The notes below the pieces were generated by a model, which was given only the letters and a program-made list of their open reading frames with translations, made no database searches and was not told where the DNA came from. This document shows positions 47,758 to 55,768 of a stretch of 64,000 bases of DNA, piece by piece. Origin of the DNA: CAWDYA01 sp963806495 (lineage in GTDB: Bacteria; Acidobacteriota; Polarisedimenticolia; JACPZX01; DASXTC01); contig CAWDYA010000007.1 of the NCBI GenBank assembly GCA_963806495.1, positions 310,001 through 374,000 on the forward strand, given 5' to 3'. Positions within the stretch are counted from its first letter, which is position 1; each line of letters begins with the position of its first letter. A program made the translations under genes and the position numbers.

Positions 47758-47816
47758 GCGTCCTCGGGCGCGGCGTACCTGAGCCGCTCGACCGTTTCGG
47801 GATCCAGCAGCGCCAT
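47595..47816 (-). CDS. small acidic protein of unknown function
   Basis: The product has 73 residues, beginning MALLDPETVERLRYAAPEDA and containing FLEAFTELVEAGVISWEQIE. It is not recognised. Support for a real gene is strong: a perfect AGGAGGTG lies just upstream of ATG 47816, and a promoter-like TTCACA-17-TACAAT lies at 47871-47899 on the same strand. Helical, acidic and lacking cysteines, it may be a cytosolic regulator. It overlaps the annotated end of the convergent membrane-protein gene by 163 bp and is divergent from the formate dehydrogenase operon. Confidence 0.6.
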   Translation of the reverse strand: MALLDPETVERLRYAAPEDAYLEIKRAVYRSGGSSGDFLEAFTELVEAGVISWEQIEELESAGTQEVTRRGMS

Positions 47817-47870
47817 GATCCACCTCCTGTGGAGTGGGTGTGCGCGTTCGAAGGAATGACGGATAACGGT

Positions 47871-47899
47871 ATTGTACGACGGCGCGGGTCTTGTGTGAA
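47871..47899 (-). promoter_or_regulatory. sigma-70-type promoter of the small minus-strand gene
   Basis: On the minus strand TTCACA (47899-47894), a 17-bp spacer and TACAAT (47876-47871) give a good promoter, about 55 bp before the ATG at 47816. Confidence 0.5.
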
Positions 47900-47912
47900 G
47901 CGGCGGCAGGGG

Positions 47913-47921
47913 TGATATGAT
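47913..47921 (+). promoter_or_regulatory. extended -10 promoter of the formate dehydrogenase operon
   Basis: TGATATGAT (TGn plus TATGAT) ends 39 bp before the ATG at 47961. No strong -35 is visible at the usual distance. AGGGGAGA precedes the ATG as ribosome-binding site. Confidence 0.45.
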
Positions 47922-47960
47922 CGGGCGTCTTCTAACGATCGCCAAGCAGGGGAGACAGGC

Positions 47961-49878
47961 ATGAAGCACGGATACCAGCGCCTCACCGAGCCGCTCGTCA
48001 GGGATGGGGACGTCCTGCGTCCCGCTTCCTGGGACGAGGCGCTCGACCGGGCTGCGGCCGGGTTGAGCGAGTCGGTGAAGCGGCACGGGCCGTCCGCGTT
48101 CGGGCTGTTCAGCTGCTCCAAGTCCACCAACGAGGTGAACTATCTGGCGCAGAAATTCGCCCGCACGGTGTTCGGCAGCAACAACATCGACAGCTGCAAC
48201 CGGACCTGACACGCCCCGAGCGTCGTCGGTCTGACGACGGTTCTGGGGGCGGGTGGTGGAACCAGCTCCTACAAGGAGATCGAGGACACGGACCTGCTGA
48301 TCCTCTGGGGGTCCAACGCGCGCGAGACGCACCCAATCTTCTTCCACCATCTGCTCAAAGCGGTCCGAAGGGGCGCGAGGCTGTACGCGGTGGATCCGCG
48401 TCGCACCAGCTCCGCGCAGTGGGCGGATGTGTGGCTGGGCCTCGATGTCGGCTCCGACATCGTTCTGGCCAACGCGATGGGCCGCGAGATCATCCGCGCG
48501 GGCCTGCACAACCGGGAGTTCATCGACCGTGCCACCACGGGGTTCGACGACTACCGGATCAGCGTGGAGAAACACACCCTCGAGGAGGCGGAGCGGGTCA
48601 CCCGTGTTCCGGCCGAGGCGATCCGGGAGATGGCGCATTCCTACGCACGGGCCCACCGTGCGGAGATCTGCTGGACGCTCGGAATCACCGAGCACCACAA
48701 CGCGGCCGACAACGTGTTCGCCATCATCAACCTCGCGCTGCTCACCGGGCACGTGGGACGATACGGGTCGGGTCTCAACCCCCTGCGCGGCCAGAACAAC
48801 GTCCAGGGAGGCGGCGACATGGGCGCGCTGCCGGACAAGCTCCCCGGCGGGCAGAACGTGGAGGACCCGCGGCACCGCGCCCGGTTCGAGAAGGTCTGGG
48901 GGCGGCCGATCCCCCCGAAGAGGGGATGGCACCTGACGGGGATGTTCGAGGCCATGGAGCGGGGCGATCTCACGGCGCTGTACCTGATAGGCGAGAACCC
49001 TGCGCAGTCGGAAGCTGACTGCGGGCGTGCCTCGCCGGCTTCTCGCGGGCCTGGAGTTCCTCGTGGTGCAGGACATCTTCCTCACGCGCACGGCCCGGAT
49101 GGCTCAGGTGGTCCTGCCGGCGGCGGCGGGCTGGTGCGAGTCCGAGGGGACGGTCACGAGCAGCGAGCGGCGCGTGCAGCGCGTGCGCAAGGCGCTCGAT
49201 CCGCCCGGTGAGGCGAAGGACGATCTGGAGATCATCAGCGCCCTTGCCTCGCGTCTCGGCCATGACTGGGGACATCCGACCGCGCAGGAGGCGTGGGACG
49301 AGATGCGCGCGCTGTCCCCGTGGCACAAGGGGATGAGCTACGAACGGCTCGAGAAGCTGTCGGGGATCCCCTGGCCCTGCCCCGACGAGACCCACCCGGG
49401 GAGCCCGTTCCTGCACGGCCGTCTCTGGAAGGACCCGATCGAGGGACCGCGCGCCCCCTTCACGCCGGTGGAATTCGAGCCGCCGGTCGACGAGTTGACC
49501 GCCGAGTATCCGATCCGGCTGACGACGGGCCGGCGTCTCGACTCGTTCAACACCGGAGTGCAGTCGGGCGGCTACTCATCCCCGATGCGCCTCGGGGAGA
49601 CGCTCGACCTGTCTCCGGAGGACGCGGAAGGGTGCGGCGTGAGCGAGGGGGAACGGGTGAAGGTCTCCTCGCGTCGCGGAGAAGTCATCGCTCCGGTGCG
49701 CATCGATCGAGGGCTGAGGCCCGGGCTGGCCTTCATGACCCTGCATTTCCAGGACGAGGTTGCCACGAACCTCCTGACAATCGACGCCACCGACCCGAAG
49801 TCGGGCACCGCCGAGTTCAAGGCCACCGCGATCCGGGTGGACCGCCTGCAGGACCCGGTCCCGGCAGGGGAGCGCTGA
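47961..49878 (+). CDS. fdhA: selenocysteine formate dehydrogenase, molybdopterin catalytic subunit (headless FdhA; one frameshift)
   Basis: The reading frame starts MKHGYQRLTEPLVRDGDVLR, a point that normally follows the N-terminal Fe4S4 domain, which is missing. An in-frame TGA at 48207-48209 lies at NIDSCNRT-U-HAPSVVGL, exactly where formate dehydrogenases have Sec or Cys bound to Mo/W, followed by the catalytic His. Beyond it, in the same frame, come LLILWGSNARETHPIFFHH, VDPRRTSSAQWADVWL and RGQNNVQGGGDMGALP (bis-MGD binding). Near 49010-49025 the frame shifts by one base, after NPAQSEAD, into LLAGLEFLVVQDIFL and the molydop-binding domain (LTTGRRLDSFNTG). It oxidises formate or reduces CO2. 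It starts a three-gene operon. Confidence 0.88.
48207..48239 (+). promoter_or_regulatory. UGA selenocysteine codon and bacterial SECIS-like hairpin
   Basis: TGA at 48207-48209 is followed by a hairpin CGTCGT (48221-48226), loop CGGTCTG, ACGACG (48234-48239). The GGTCT in the loop and its position, seven codons after the UGA, match the E. coli fdhF SECIS as I remember it. It would recruit SelB-tRNA-Sec. Confidence 0.8.
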
Positions 49879-51753
49879 GTGGACATCCGCTTCATCGCCG
49901 GGGCCGCCGCCACCGCGCCGGAGCGGGACGCCGTGGATGCGGTGCTCGGTCCCCCCGCCGGTGGCTGGGATGGGGGCCGCCGCCGCGCGGGTCTCGACGG
50001 TCATGTCGCGCGCGGTGGGCATCAGGCACGTCTCAGGAGACACATGCTGCTTCCGGCGCTCCATGCCGCGCAGGAGTCGGCCGGATGGATCAGTCCCGGC
50101 GCGCTCAACTACATCTGCGAGCGGCTCACGATTCCTCCCGCCGAGGCGTACGGCGTCGCCACCTTCTACGCGATGTTCTCGCTGTCACCCCGGCCGCCGG
50201 CTGTCGTGCACCTGTGCGACGATATCGTCTGCCGGACCCGCGGCGCGCGCCGGCTCGAGGAGGACCTCACCGCGCGGTTCGGTCCACCGGGCGAGCCGGC
50301 CGCCGACGGCGGGATCACGTGGCTGCGCGCTCCGTGTCTCGGTCTGTGCGATCGCGCGCCGGCCGCTCTCGTGGTTCAGGCGGGCGCGCCGTCCCGAACC
50401 ACGGCCCTGGCCCCCGCGGTGCCGGACGCGATCGGCTCGGTCCTCGCGGGCGGCACACCTCCCCCCGCGGGGTTACCCGCGGCGCCGCAGACACGAGGGC
50501 CCGAAGCCGCGGAACTCAAGCTCCTGAAGCGGGTGGGACGCGTCGATCCCTCTCGAATCGAGGCGTACCGGGCCGATGGCGGCTACGACGCCCTGCGACG
50601 TGCTCTGTCGATCGGTCCCGACGCGGTGCTGCGGGACGTGGCCGATTCGAAGCTGCTCGGCCGGGGCGGCGCCGCATTTCCGGCAGGCCGCAAGTGGCAG
50701 GCTGTCGCGGGTGCGGCGGCGCGGCCGCACTACCTCGTCTGCAACGCGGACGAATCGGAGCCGGGCACCTTCAAGGACCGCGTCCTGATGGAGGAGGATC
50801 CGTTCGCGATCGTCGAATCGATGACGATCGCCGGATACGCCACCGGCTGCGAGAAGGGGTACCTGTATATCCGCGCCGAGTACCCGCTGGCGCTGCAGCG
50901 CCTCACGTCGGCCGTCGACCAGGCCCGGTCCCGCGGGCTGCTCGGCGGCGACATCATGGGATCAGGGTTCTCCTTCGACATCGAGATCCGTCGCGGCGCG
51001 GGCGCCTACATCTGCGGCGAGGAGACGGCACTGTTCAACTCGATCGAGGGGTTCCGAGGCGAGCCGCGCAACAAGCCACCGTTCCCGACACAGGAAGGGC
51101 TGTTCGGCAAGCCCACCCTGGTCAACAACGTCGAGACACTGGCGAACGTGCCGGTCATCCTGGAGGAAGGCGGGCCCGCCTACGCGGCCACGGGCACGCC
51201 GGGCTCCACCGGGACGAAGCTGTTCTGCGTGTCGGGTTGCGTCACCCGTCCCGGGGTCTACGAGGTGCCGTTCGGCGCGACGTCGCGTGACCTGATCGAT
51301 GCGGCGGGCGGAGCGACCGGGGGCGGCACCGTGGCGGCGGTCCTCCTCGGCGGGGCGGCGGGCACTTTCCTCACGCCGGATGAGTTGGACGTGCCGCTTA
51401 CCTTCGAGGGCACCCGCGCGGCCGGGGCGTCGCTCGGCTCGGGCGTTGTGATGGTGTTCGACGACACGATCGACATGGCCGACATCGTGCTGAGGATCGC
51501 GGCCTTCTTCCGCGAGGAGTCGTGCGGGCAATGCGTTCCCTGCCGCGTCGGCACGGTGAGACAGGAGGAGGCGCTCATCCGGCTGCGAAGCGGTGCCGGA
51601 ACGCCGGGCGGTGATTCCGAGATCGCCCTCCTGGACGACCTCGCGATGGTCATGCGAGACGCTTCGATCTGCGGTCTGGGACAGACTGCGCCCAACGCCG
51701 TGCAGTCGGCACTGAAGAAGCTCGGCCTTGCCGGAAAGGAGGGAGGCGCATGA
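49879..51753 (+). CDS. NuoE-NuoF fused diaphorase subunit of formate dehydrogenase
   Basis: The GTG start at 49879 directly follows the catalytic-subunit stop; the product has 624 residues. A NuoE-like thioredoxin-fold 2Fe-2S domain (about 55-190: YGVATFYAMFSL, HLCDDIVCRTRGAR, APCLGLCDRAPA, four cysteines) is fused to NuoF (about 235-615) with LGRGGAAFPAGRKW (NADH/FMN), CNADESEPGTFKDR, GAYICGEETALFNSIEG and the 4Fe-4S motif ESCGQCVPCRVGT. It passes electrons between the dehydrogenase and NAD(P)+. The C-terminal ferredoxin domain of hydrogenase-type HymB is absent. It overlaps the next gene by ATGA. Confidence 0.9.
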   Translation: MDIRFIAGAAATAPERDAVDAVLGPPAGGWDGGRRRAGLDGHVARGGHQARLRRHMLLPALHAAQESAGWISPGALNYICERLTIPPAEAYGVATFYAMFSLSPRPPAVVHLCDDIVCRTRGARRLEEDLTARFGPPGEPAADGGITWLRAPCLGLCDRAPAALVVQAGAPSRTTALAPAVPDAIGSVLAGGTPPPAGLPAAPQTRGPEAAELKLLKRVGRVDPSRIEAYRADGGYDALRRALSIGPDAVLRDVADSKLLGRGGAAFPAGRKWQAVAGAAARPHYLVCNADESEPGTFKDRVLMEEDPFAIVESMTIAGYATGCEKGYLYIRAEYPLALQRLTSAVDQARSRGLLGGDIMGSGFSFDIEIRRGAGAYICGEETALFNSIEGFRGEPRNKPPFPTQEGLFGKPTLVNNVETLANVPVILEEGGPAYAATGTPGSTGTKLFCVSGCVTRPGVYEVPFGATSRDLIDAAGGATGGGTVAAVLLGGAAGTFLTPDELDVPLTFEGTRAAGASLGSGVVMVFDDTIDMADIVLRIAAFFREESCGQCVPCRVGTVRQEEALIRLRSGAGTPGGDSEIALLDDLAMVMRDASICGLGQTAPNAVQSALKKLGLAGKEGGA

Positions 51754-52604
51754 GGGTGGTCGACCTGACCATCGACGGCTCGCCGGCGCGCGTTTCGGAG
51801 GGGACCACGCTGCTCGAGGCGTGCCGCTCCCTCGGGATCGAAACGCCCACGCTCTGCTACCTGGAGAACCTGACTCCGGTCAACGTCTGCCGCGTCTGCG
51901 TCGTGGAGGTGGAAGGTTCGCGCGCGCTCGTCCCCGCCTGCTCCCGAATCGCGGAGCAGGGGATGGTCGTCCACACCGACAGCGAGCGCGTCCGTCACAG
52001 TCGACGGCTCGTGTTCGAGCTTCTCGGCTCGTCGGTGGACCTGTCGCTGGTCCCGGATCGGACACGGGAGGACATGGCGCGCTACGGCGCCCGGCCCGGT
52101 CGCTTCGGGACCGACCCGGTTGCGGCGCCGGAAGGCACCAGGGTCGACAACGATCTGTACGTGCGCGACTATGCCCGCTGCATCCTCTGCTACAAATGCG
52201 TGGAGGCGTGCGGCGAGGACGCGCAGAACACCTTCGCGATCACCGTGGCCGGGCGGGGATCGGAGGCGACCATCTCCACGGAGTTCGACACACCGCTGCC
52301 CGAATCGGCCTGCGTCTTCTGCGGCAACTGCATCGGCGTGTGCCCCACGGGCGCGCTGATGTTCCGCAGCGAGTATGAGATGCGCAAGGACGGTCGCTGG
52401 GATCCTTCGAGACAGTCCGTGACCGAGACGATCTGTCCCTACTGCGGCGTCGGCTGCACCCTCTCGCTGCACGTGCAGGACAACCGGATCGTCAAGGCGA
52501 TGTCACCGCTGGAACAGGACGTCACGCGGGGCCACCTCTGCATCAAGGGTCGATTCGGCTGGCAGTTCGTCCAGATAAAGAGCGCTGAGAAGCTCAAGAC
52601 GTGA
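51750..52604 (+). CDS. Fe-S head subunit of formate dehydrogenase (2Fe-2S, two 4Fe-4S, molybdopterin Fe4S4 cap)
   Basis: The product has 284 residues. A plant-type 2Fe-2S domain (Cys36, 47, 50, 64) is followed by two 4Fe-4S motifs (CILCYKCVEAC at 144-154; CVFCGNCIGVCP at 188-199) and ends in ETICPYCGVGCTLSLHVQDN plus GHLCIKGRFGWQFVQ, the Molybdop_Fe4S4 cap with its four cysteines (229, 232, 236, 264) and the conserved lysine (266) that links cluster and cofactor. In NAD-dependent FdhA these modules form the N-terminal third of one chain; here they are a separate gene placed last. The stop overlaps the convergent RidA-like gene by 11 bp. Confidence 0.88.
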   Translation: MRVVDLTIDGSPARVSEGTTLLEACRSLGIETPTLCYLENLTPVNVCRVCVVEVEGSRALVPACSRIAEQGMVVHTDSERVRHSRRLVFELLGSSVDLSLVPDRTREDMARYGARPGRFGTDPVAAPEGTRVDNDLYVRDYARCILCYKCVEACGEDAQNTFAITVAGRGSEATISTEFDTPLPESACVFCGNCIGVCPTGALMFRSEYEMRKDGRWDPSRQSVTETICPYCGVGCTLSLHVQDNRIVKAMSPLEQDVTRGHLCIKGRFGWQFVQIKSAEKLKT

Positions 52605-53817
52605 CGGCGATCCCCTCGATCTCGCACAGCCATTCGGGCCGGCAGACATCCGCCACGCACAACGTGTTGGGGATCCGCTCGCCGAACCCCCGGCGCGCGG
52701 CCGCCGCGCGGAAGGCCCCCGCGTACCCGGGTCGCTTGAGATAGGTGATCGTGGTCACGAGGTCGCCGAATGTCGCGCCCTCGAACGCCAGGAGCTGCTC
52801 GACGTTCAGGAGCATCCGCTCGACCTGCCCTTCGATGTCGCCGACGCTCACCACGTTGCCGTCGGTGTCGATGCTCGCCGTTCCCGAGAGATAGAGTGTC
52901 CGGCGGGTGCGTGTCTCCACGGTCATGCCGCGGCAGAAGTCCGCGCCGTAGGAGGGTGCCTCGTTCATCGTCGGGGAGTGCAGGGTGCGCACACGGACGC
53001 GGTCGAGGGGCTCGATAGCCAGCAGGTCCATCCCGCAGAGCCGGTCGGGCGGGTACAGATGTCCCTGGATACCCGTGCTCGCGGGCGAGGGGGAGACGCC
53101 GTAGCGGGCGTAGGTCTCTCGTCGCACGCGGTTGAGGGCATCGTAGTCCCAATCGATGTCATCTACATACAGCCAGGTGCGCACGACGTCCCGGAATCCC
53201 AGACCGTGGGGTACGAGCGCCGCCGCCGCCCGCGAAAAGGTCGAGGTCGCCTGCGATACGAAGTCCGCTCCGTCGCCCGGCGAGCCACCTGTAAACCCCG
53301 AGAGGAACAACTGACGCAGCTCATCGTCTTCGATCGCGCGGCCCGTGACGCCCGCGGGCAGTCCCCGGACCGGCCGTCCGGCGGAGCGTCGGCCTCGGCT
53401 CGGAATGACGACGAACGCCTGCATCTCGCAGCCCCGCCCGGCGAGGGCGGGCGGCTGGCCGACAATCGACAATGCGGGGGCGGCAGCTGCTCCCGCGTCC
53501 TGCCTGTGAAGATGCTGTCTGCGGGTAGCCAGAATCTCCTCGGTCCGGGTGGCGACGTCGGAAAGAAAGATCTTCTCCGTGACGATGTCCGAGGGACGCG
53601 CCCCGTGGGAGCGCAGCGCGCACAGGAGATTCTCGTACATCGACGCGGTCTGCTCGGCGAAGCCCACGGAACCGACAGTGGGTCTGGCCACCATCCGCAG
53701 CTCGGTCGCTCCGGGGCGGCTGGTGGTCAGGCACTGGGTGGCAGCCTCCCAGCCGGCCGAGGTGGCCGGCGAGTCGTCCAGGGACGGCGGAAGGGGAGGA
53801 CGGGAGAGCCGGGTCAT
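52594..53817 (-). CDS. tandem RidA/YjgF-fold protein (chorismatase-like)
   Basis: The product has 407 residues. Two RidA-type units are seen: one at about 100-245 (FVSQATSTFSRAAAALVPHG, FRDVVRTWLYVDDIDWDYDA) and one at about 270-405 (LYLSGTASIDTDGNVVSVGD, GQVERMLLNVEQLLAFEGAT, FGDLVTTITYLKRPGYAGAF, ending WLCEIEGIAV). The arginine that hydrolyses imines in RidA is not visible in the second unit. Double RidA architecture of this size is found in chorismatases of the FkbO/Hyg5 type and in uncharacterised endoribonuclease-L-PSP-like proteins; I cannot decide between them. It is the last gene of the seven-gene operon (ATGA overlap). Confidence 0.65.
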   Translation of the reverse strand: MTRLSRPPLPPSLDDSPATSAGWEAATQCLTTSRPGATELRMVARPTVGSVGFAEQTASMYENLLCALRSHGARPSDIVTEKIFLSDVATRTEEILATRRQHLHRQDAGAAAAPALSIVGQPPALAGRGCEMQAFVVIPSRGRRSAGRPVRGLPAGVTGRAIEDDELRQLFLSGFTGGSPGDGADFVSQATSTFSRAAAALVPHGLGFRDVVRTWLYVDDIDWDYDALNRVRRETYARYGVSPSPASTGIQGHLYPPDRLCGMDLLAIEPLDRVRVRTLHSPTMNEAPSYGADFCRGMTVETRTRRTLYLSGTASIDTDGNVVSVGDIEGQVERMLLNVEQLLAFEGATFGDLVTTITYLKRPGYAGAFRAAAARRGFGERIPNTLCVADVCRPEWLCEIEGIAVTS

Positions 53818-54953
53818 GGTGTCCCTCGACGTGAGGCCCCGGCGCGCAACCCGCCGATCGGGACCAGCACGCCGTCTTTCACGATGCTCATGCCGATGTC
53901 GGTCTCGCGGCCGCGCCGCGCCTCGAACCGGACCGCTCCGGAGGCGCCAGAGACCGTTCCCGCCGACAGGGCCGCTGCGAGCGGATCGCCCTGATCCGTG
54001 TCCGCTCCGAGCACCGCCTCGATGATCGCCGCCGCCGCGTCGTGGCTCAGCCGGGCGAGCATCGTCGGTGGGACTCCGTATCGCGATCGAAAACGGTCGG
54101 CGAACCGATCCGCCGCACCGGTCGGCATGCGGGCGGGAGCGGCCAGCACCACGTCATCGACGACGCTGCCCGCGTCGAGAAAGCCGGGCGCGGCGAGCGC
54201 GATGGGTCCCAGGATCGGGGTGCGGTCGCCGCGTCCGCGCAGCCGGCCCACCAGATCGGCCGCGTCTCGCGGGGGCGCGTACAGGATCAGCAGATCGAAC
54301 GCGCCGCCATGAAGCTGCGTGATGAGCCGATCGCGCGCCCCGGGATCGGTGGCGTCGAAACGTGTGATCGTGCCCGGGGGAGCCTCTGCAGCGAACGCGT
54401 CCGCGCCGGCGCTCGTGTCGAGACCTCCGCCGACCCACAAGGCCACCCTCCGCGCCGCACGCGTGCCGTACGCCTCTCTGGCCAGCGCCGCGGCCTGCCG
54501 GCGATCATCCGGCACGACGCTGAAGAACCAGGGGATCTGGATCCGGGTGAGCGCCGGCTCGCTCGCCCAGGGCGTCACGAAGACCGCCTCACCCCTGGCG
54601 CGGGTGATCACCTGCTCGGCGAGGTGGGCGGTTCTGGCATCGAGCGCCCCGATCACGGCCGCGGCGTTGTGATCGTAGATCAGCCGCACGAGGGCTCCGG
54701 TGGCGGCCGACCACGGGACGTCCGACGCTGCGGAGACCAGGCGGAAGCGGCGACCGGCCGAGCCGGCCTCTTCGATCGCCATCGAGGCGCCCCGTTGGGT
54801 CTCGATCCCCTCGGGGGCGTCCGGCCCGTTGAGCGGCACGAACAGGCCGATGGTGGTCGTCGGCGGCGCACCGGCGGCCAGGGAGACGGTCAGTGCGATC
54901 GCGGCGCACACCACCGGCAGGAGGCGCCTCGTGGTGGGTGCCGGCACCGTCAC
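53814..54953 (-). CDS. LivK-type periplasmic ligand-binding protein
   Basis: The product has 379 residues from GTG 54953 (GTGA overlap with aroF). A signal peptide (LLPVVCAAIALTVSLAAGAP) precedes a type 1 periplasmic-binding fold: TIGLFVPLNGPDAPEGIETQ, RGASMAIEEAGSAGRRFRLV, AAVIGALDARTAHLAEQVIT and FFSVVPDDRRQAAALAREAY. No permease or ATPase gene is close. It is a second binding protein in the operon, besides the propeller fusion, so it may sense or deliver a ligand rather than serve an ABC importer. Confidence 0.75.
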   Translation of the reverse strand: MTVPAPTTRRLLPVVCAAIALTVSLAAGAPPTTTIGLFVPLNGPDAPEGIETQRGASMAIEEAGSAGRRFRLVSAASDVPWSAATGALVRLIYDHNAAAVIGALDARTAHLAEQVITRARGEAVFVTPWASEPALTRIQIPWFFSVVPDDRRQAAALAREAYGTRAARRVALWVGGGLDTSAGADAFAAEAPPGTITRFDATDPGARDRLITQLHGGAFDLLILYAPPRDAADLVGRLRGRGDRTPILGPIALAAPGFLDAGSVVDDVVLAAPARMPTGAADRFADRFRSRYGVPPTMLARLSHDAAAAIIEAVLGADTDQGDPLAAALSAGTVSGASGAVRFEARRGRETDIGMSIVKDGVLVPIGGLRAGASRRGTP

Positions 54954-55768
54954 ACCACCCGGCCGATGGCACCGGCGATGGCACGCACGTCGCGCATCAT
55001 TCCACGGAACGTGTCGGGCGTGAGCGACTGCGGCCCGTCGCAGAGCGCCTGTTCCGGGTGGACGTGCACCTCGACGATCAGCCCGTCACACCCGGCGGCC
55101 ACTCCCGCGCGCGCAAGATAGGGGACCATCCACCAGTGTCCCGTGCCGTGGCTCGGGTCGACGATGACGGGCAGATGTGAGAACCGCTTCAGGTACGGAA
55201 CCGCGTTGATGTCCATCGTGTTCCGGGTCGCGGTCTCGAAGGTGCGGATCCCGCGCTCGCAGAGCATGATCTGGCTGTTGCCCTTCGCCATGATCCGCTC
55301 TGCCGCAAGGAGCAGCTCCTCGATGGTGGCGGACATCCCCCGCTTGAGCAGGATCGGCATACCCACGGCGCCCAGCTCGTCGAGAAGGGTGAAGTTCTGC
55401 ATGTTCCTGGATCCGACCTGCAGCACGTCGGCGTGGGCGGCCACCAGCTCGAGATGCCGCGCATCCATCACCTCCGTCACCACGCCGAGGCCGGTCTCGC
55501 GTTTGGCCATCGACAGCAGCCGGAGGCCTTCCTCGCGCAGGCCCTGGAAGGCGTAAGGTGACGTGCGCGGCTTGTAGGCCCCGCCGCGCAGCAGTGTCGC
55601 GCCTGCTGCCTTCACGGCACGGGCAGTGTCCAGAAGCTGCTCCTCGGTCTCGACGGAGCAGGGGCCGGCGATGACGACAAGACGCTCTCCGCCCACCGGG
55701 ATCGGTCCCACCTGCACGATGGTCCCGTCGGGCGTCGCCTGCCGGCTGGTCAGTGGTATAGCACTCAT
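54950..55768 (-). CDS. aroF: 3-deoxy-7-phosphoheptulonate (DAHP) synthase, class I-beta without regulatory domain
   Basis: From ATG 55768 the product has 272 residues. All key blocks are seen: VVIAGPCSVETEEQLLDTAR, LLRGGAYKPRTSPYAFQG, VLQVGSRNMQNFTLLDELG, ILLKRGMSATIEE and VIVDPSHGTGHWW, as in the beta-type DAHP/KDO8P synthase family. It condenses phosphoenolpyruvate with erythrose-4-phosphate, the first step to chorismate. There is no ACT or ferredoxin-like regulatory extension, so feedback inhibition is not expected. Its ATG overlaps the stop of an exported propeller protein, an unusual operon position. Confidence 0.92.
   Translation of the reverse strand: MSAIPLTSRQATPDGTIVQVGPIPVGGERLVVIAGPCSVETEEQLLDTARAVKAAGATLLRGGAYKPRTSPYAFQGLREEGLRLLSMAKRETGLGVVTEVMDARHLELVAAHADVLQVGSRNMQNFTLLDELGAVGMPILLKRGMSATIEELLLAAERIMAKGNSQIMLCERGIRTFETATRNTMDINAVPYLKRFSHLPVIVDPSHGTGHWWMVPYLARAGVAAGCDGLIVEVHVHPEQALCDGPQSLTPDTFRGMMRDVRAIAGAIGRVV

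Noticed and set aside
48207..48209. Premature stop dividing the formate dehydrogenase gene in two
   Set aside because: The frame is the same on both sides, and the position is exactly the Sec/Cys site of the family, with a hairpin of the right kind after it. Selenocysteine is the better explanation.
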